Assembly (NCBI GenBank): GCA_029560815.1
Contig: JAKQKF010000029.1
Span: 1-16,898 of the forward strand
Length of the DNA stretch: 16,898 nt
Source of the DNA: a bacterium
Lineage (GTDB): Bacteria > KSB1 > UBA2214
Reading direction: 5' to 3'
Below are positions 13,856-16,898 of this stretch, piece after piece. Under the pieces are notes generated by a model. That model saw only the letters and a program-made list of their open reading frames with translations. It made no database searches and was not told where the DNA came from. Positions within the stretch are counted from its first letter, which is position 1; the number at the start of each line of letters is the position of its first letter. Both the position numbers and the translations under genes were made by a program.

Positions 13856-15817
13856 TTACTCCCCGGCCGGCACAAAACGCGCCACCGCCCCCCCTCCGGG
13901 CGCGAGTGTGAGCGGGATGCGTTCTCCGGCCGTGACCACCCGCGTAGTGCGGCCATAGTCCATGGCGGCGCGCCCGGCATTGGGTCCATCGCTGAAAAGG
14001 GTCATGGTGTAGCGGCCCTGCGGCAGGAAGGAGAGATCGAGACTGAGCTCGCGTCCCGAACCATCGGTCATCGCACCCGCGTACCAGACCCCTGCGCTGC
14101 GCCGGGCGATCAGGACATAGTCCGCGATGCGGGCGTCGAGCACGACGCTCTCATCCCAAACCGCAGGGACACCGGCGATGAAGCGGCTGCACTCCTCCTC
14201 CCGGCGGTAGCGGCTCGGCGAGTCGGCGAGCATCTGCAGCGGGCTTTCATAGACGACGTACATCGCCATCTGATGGCAGCGGGTGGACATGCTCATCGGC
14301 AGATCAAAAACGGGATTGAACTGCGCCGGTGTGGCATTGACCATCGCCCCCGGCGTATAATCCATCGGTCCGACGGCCATGCGGGTGAAAACCAGTGTGA
14401 CATTGTGCTCCGGGGTCACCTCCCTGCTCCATTTCACATTCTCCAGCCCCATGACCCCCTCCCGCGTGAGCACATTGGGCCAGGCGCGCTCGAGCCCCGC
14501 CGGCTTGTAGGCGCCGTGAAAATCGACCAGCAGCCGGTGCCGGGCCGCTTCCTCGGCGATCTTCCAGTAATAGTTGACCATCCACTGGTCATCCCGCTGC
14601 ATGAAATCGACCTTGATGCCCTTGACGCCCCAGCCGGCAAAACGGGCCAGGGCCGGCTGCAGCTGGTCGAGCAGGCTCTTCCAGGTGACCCAGAGAATGA
14701 TCTCCACCTTGCGCTCGCGAGCATGCGCCAGCAGCTCCTCCATATCGATCTCCGGATGGACGGCGAGAAGATCCCCGAGCTGATACCAGCCCTCGTCGAG
14801 GATGACATATTCAATACCGTAGTCGGCGGCAAAATCGATATAGTGCTTGTAGGTGGCTGTGTTGAGGCCGGCCTTGAAATCGACGCCATAGAGATTGAGG
14901 GCGTTCCACCAGTCCCAGGCCACCTTGCCGGGCTTGATCCAGGAGGGGTCCGCGATCTTTTCCGGCTGCGAGAGTTGGTAGACCAGCGTATTGCTGACGA
15001 TTTCGGCATCCCGGCCGGTGATGACCAGCAGGCGCCAGGGATAACTGCGGCTGCCGGCGGTCTCGGCAATATACTGAGCGCGGGTGAGCGGCTCGACATC
15101 ACGATCCGAGGTGACGGTGTCGGTCAAACAGACCTGCGGAAAGCGGCCGACCAGCGCGGCCGGACGCTGGTCGCTGCCGGTGAACCAGAGCCCCGGATAA
15201 TCGCAGAGGTCCGCCTCGCTGACCAGCACTTTGGGGCCTGAACCGCAATCAACCAGCACCGGGGCCACACCCTGGCGGCTGCTGGTGATATCCTTCAGAT
15301 GAACCGGCAGATAACGGCGCTCCTGGTGGCTGTAAAAGCTGGGCTCTTCGCCGAAATAGGCGATGTGGTCGCCGGCAAAATCAAAGACCGCCTGCTCATA
15401 GATCACCTTCACCCTGCCGGGCAGGCGGGTCACCCAGCGCCAGGCGACACCGTTATCGTAGGCGCGGAAGACAAGGCTGTACCCGCCCTTGAAATCGAGG
15501 GTCAATTCGTTGTAGCAGTCGCGGATGCGGGCGCTCTTCTGCCGGACGACCGGCTCCAGCACCTGGTCGACGCTGACGCGCCGGCTCTTCTGCAGGCGCG
15601 GGCTGTCCCCGAGATGGCGCTCCCGGTCGAGAAGCAGCGAGATCTCGGAGGGACGGATGACCTCCTGACCGCGCCAGGCGACCGCGTAGCGGATGTTATC
15701 GGCGATATCAACGCTGATGGTGATATTTTTGTCGGGGGAATCCAGCACCAGCACCCCCGCAGAGGCGATCCCGGTCAGAAGCAGCAGGACCGCCATGGTA
15801 TACCCGGATTGCTTCAT
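13856..15817 (-). CDS. glycoside hydrolase family 97 alpha-glycosidase
   Basis: Exo-acting alpha-glucosidase or alpha-galactosidase, exported. From the ATG at 15817 the protein is 653 residues and starts MKQSGYTMAVLLLLTGIASA, a type I signal peptide likely cleaved after Ala20. The three GH97 regions follow: an N-terminal beta-sandwich (about 21-285), a (beta/alpha)8 barrel (about 290-555) with WDWWN, ILDEGWY, GIKVDFMQRDDQW and TREGVMGLEN, and a C-terminal beta domain (about 560-653). Asp404 in VDFM matches the position of the nucleophile in retaining members, which favours an alpha-galactosidase-like subgroup over SusB-type inverting enzymes; this is inferred without alignment. AAGGA nine bases upstream decides the start over a GTG six codons earlier. 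It lies 31 nt after the GH2 gene, forming a sugar-degradation pair. Confidence 0.92.
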   Translation of the reverse strand: MKQSGYTMAVLLLLTGIASAGVLVLDSPDKNITISVDIADNIRYAVAWRGQEVIRPSEISLLLDRERHLGDSPRLQKSRRVSVDQVLEPVVRQKSARIRDCYNELTLDFKGGYSLVFRAYDNGVAWRWVTRLPGRVKVIYEQAVFDFAGDHIAYFGEEPSFYSHQERRYLPVHLKDITSSRQGVAPVLVDCGSGPKVLVSEADLCDYPGLWFTGSDQRPAALVGRFPQVCLTDTVTSDRDVEPLTRAQYIAETAGSRSYPWRLLVITGRDAEIVSNTLVYQLSQPEKIADPSWIKPGKVAWDWWNALNLYGVDFKAGLNTATYKHYIDFAADYGIEYVILDEGWYQLGDLLAVHPEIDMEELLAHARERKVEIILWVTWKSLLDQLQPALARFAGWGVKGIKVDFMQRDDQWMVNYYWKIAEEAARHRLLVDFHGAYKPAGLERAWPNVLTREGVMGLENVKWSREVTPEHNVTLVFTRMAVGPMDYTPGAMVNATPAQFNPVFDLPMSMSTRCHQMAMYVVYESPLQMLADSPSRYRREEECSRFIAGVPAVWDESVVLDARIADYVLIARRSAGVWYAGAMTDGSGRELSLDLSFLPQGRYTMTLFSDGPNAGRAAMDYGRTTRVVTAGERIPLTLAPGGGAVARFVPAGE

Positions 15818-15848
15818 ACTATTCCATCCTTCCACGGTGTGGAGGGGA

Positions 15849-16898
15849 TCATCGTGCGAGCGGCAGCGCGGGCAGCCGGCCGGTATGGATCAGCGGCGCC
15901 CGGGTGATCTCCTGCTTGATGACCTCCCGGTCATAGGTCATGAGGCCGTTAGCCTCGGTCTCGACATCGGTGGTCTGGGTGTAGACGGCGGCGCTGAGGC
16001 CGTTCTTCTCCTGCAGCTCCCAGACCTGCATCCAGAGCTGCTCATAGCGTTTCTGCAGTCCGGCCATATCATCCATCTTTTGATATCCCCAGTTCTCCTC
16101 GGTCCACATATGGCCGGCGATCTTGAGCCCAAGGCCGCCGAATTCACCGAGGACAGCGGCGCGCAGGGGCTCGGGTTTGGGGGAGTCAGGCCCCGGATAG
16201 CGGTGCCAGTCGACGACATCGCCGCCGCCCCGGTCCGTCCAGCCGCTAGCCTGGTTCACCAGCCGGGTGGAATCAAGGCCGCGGATGAACTCAACCACCT
16301 TGCCCGAGTCGAATTGCCCCCACCCCTCATTGAAGGGGACCCACATGACAATACTGGGATGGTTGAAGAGGCTGGCGACCATGCGCCCAAGCTCGAGATA
16401 GTACTGGGCAGCCGACGCCGGAGTGCGCACTAAATCAACCTGGTCGGGGTTGAGGGACTGATCGCCGCTGGGCATATCCTGCCAGACGAGCACGCCGAGG
16501 CGATCGCAATGATAGTAGAACCGGCGCGGTTCGACCTTGACATGCTTGCGCAGCATATTAAAGCCCATCCGCTTGAGCACCTCGAGGTCGTAGACCATGG
16601 CCTCTTCGGTCGGCGCAGTATAAATGCCGTCGGGCCAGAAACCCTGATCAAGGGGTCCGGCCTGGAAGAGGGGCTCACCGTTGAGCAGCAGCCTGGTGAC
16701 ACCCGCCTGGTCAGGACCGACAGTGATGGAGCGAAGGCCAAAATAGCTGCTGACCTGGTCGGTCACCTTCTCCCGGTCGATGAGCTGGACCTTGAGGTCA
16801 TAGAGGTGGGGTGTGGCCGGCGACCAGAGCCTGGCCCCGGGGATGGCCAGCCGGATGGGGGCATCGGCGGCTCCGCTCGCGGAGGCGACGATCCGGCC
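15849..16898 (-). CDS. glycoside hydrolase family 2 beta-glycosidase, C-terminal part (5' end beyond window)
   Basis: Retaining beta-glycosidase (beta-galactosidase, glucuronidase or mannosidase class). The reading frame is open to the window edge, giving 349 residues and no start codon inside; an in-frame GTG at 16766 is internal. The visible part starts in the beta-sandwich (ARLWSPATPHLYDLKVQL), then the barrel: MLRKHVKVEPRRFYYHCDRLGVLVWQDMPS, acid/base Glu191 in FNEGWGQF and nucleophile Glu252 in LGEFGGLG (numbers from the window edge). The protein ends soon after the barrel, so no C-terminal beta-galactosidase domain 5 is present. Substrate cannot be fixed from sequence. Its 3' end is 31 nt before GH97, suggesting one operon for mixed alpha/beta-linked sugars. 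Confidence 0.9.
   Translation of the reverse strand, partial: GRIVASASGAADAPIRLAIPGARLWSPATPHLYDLKVQLIDREKVTDQVSSYFGLRSITVGPDQAGVTRLLLNGEPLFQAGPLDQGFWPDGIYTAPTEEAMVYDLEVLKRMGFNMLRKHVKVEPRRFYYHCDRLGVLVWQDMPSGDQSLNPDQVDLVRTPASAAQYYLELGRMVASLFNHPSIVMWVPFNEGWGQFDSGKVVEFIRGLDSTRLVNQASGWTDRGGGDVVDWHRYPGPDSPKPEPLRAAVLGEFGGLGLKIAGHMWTEENWGYQKMDDMAGLQKRYEQLWMQVWELQEKNGLSAAVYTQTTDVETEANGLMTYDREVIKQEITRAPLIHTGRLPALPLAR

Noticed and set aside
14273..15241. 322-codon plus-strand frame over GH97
   Set aside because: It is antisense to a barrel domain with intact catalytic motifs; no homology is recognisable.

Overview
The window is a 16.9-kb, GC-rich bacterial chromosome segment. All 19 recognisable genes lie on the minus strand, so they are read from high to low coordinates. 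I see no tRNA, rRNA, CRISPR array, insertion sequence or phage gene. The gene content is a secreted GH97 enzyme, a GH2 enzyme, an exported rotamase that may be a lipoprotein, ferredoxin-dependent 2-oxoacid oxidation, carbamate kinase with a COG2403 protein, and a classical type II fatty-acid cluster. This suggests an anaerobic or facultatively anaerobic Gram-negative bacterium, perhaps from an FCB-type or candidate phylum such as Calditrichota/KSB1. That placement is inference from gene content only.

Layout in transcription order. (1) 16898-13856: the 3' part of a GH2 beta-glycosidase, then a GH97 alpha-glycosidase, which form a small carbohydrate-degradation pair. (2) 13750-12302: an exported parvulin-type peptidyl-prolyl isomerase with an imperfect lipobox. 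(3) 12223-11172: a tRNA-dihydrouridine synthase gene with a good promoter that appears to produce a leaderless mRNA, closed by a strong intrinsic terminator. (4) 11154-8811: a COG2403 (cyclic 2,3-diphosphoglycerate synthetase-like) P-loop protein and carbamate kinase, 15 nt apart, behind a leader that can fold into a hairpin. (5) 8661-5422: korD-korA-korB-korC, a four-subunit 2-oxoacid (probably 2-oxoglutarate):ferredoxin oxidoreductase, followed by ndk. (6) 5392-1: a sigma70-like promoter, then DUF177(yceD)-rpmF-plsX-fabH-fabD-fabG-acpP-fabF. This is the widespread block joining ribosome assembly to fatty-acid and phospholipid synthesis; fabF runs off the window.

The fatty-acid block works as a unit. 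FabD loads malonyl groups onto ACP, FabH starts chains, FabG reduces and FabF elongates, and PlsX passes acyl groups from ACP towards phospholipid. The most unusual signals are regulatory. A perfect 11-bp inverted repeat before plsX would bury a Shine-Dalgarno sequence; an intrinsic terminator lies between acpP and fabF; the dihydrouridine synthase has a GTG start 5 nt from its -10 box; and an A7 run at the DUF177 start changes which start codon is in frame. The least understood genes are the COG2403/carbamate kinase pair. I found no clear defence system or mobile system, and most of the window is conserved housekeeping.
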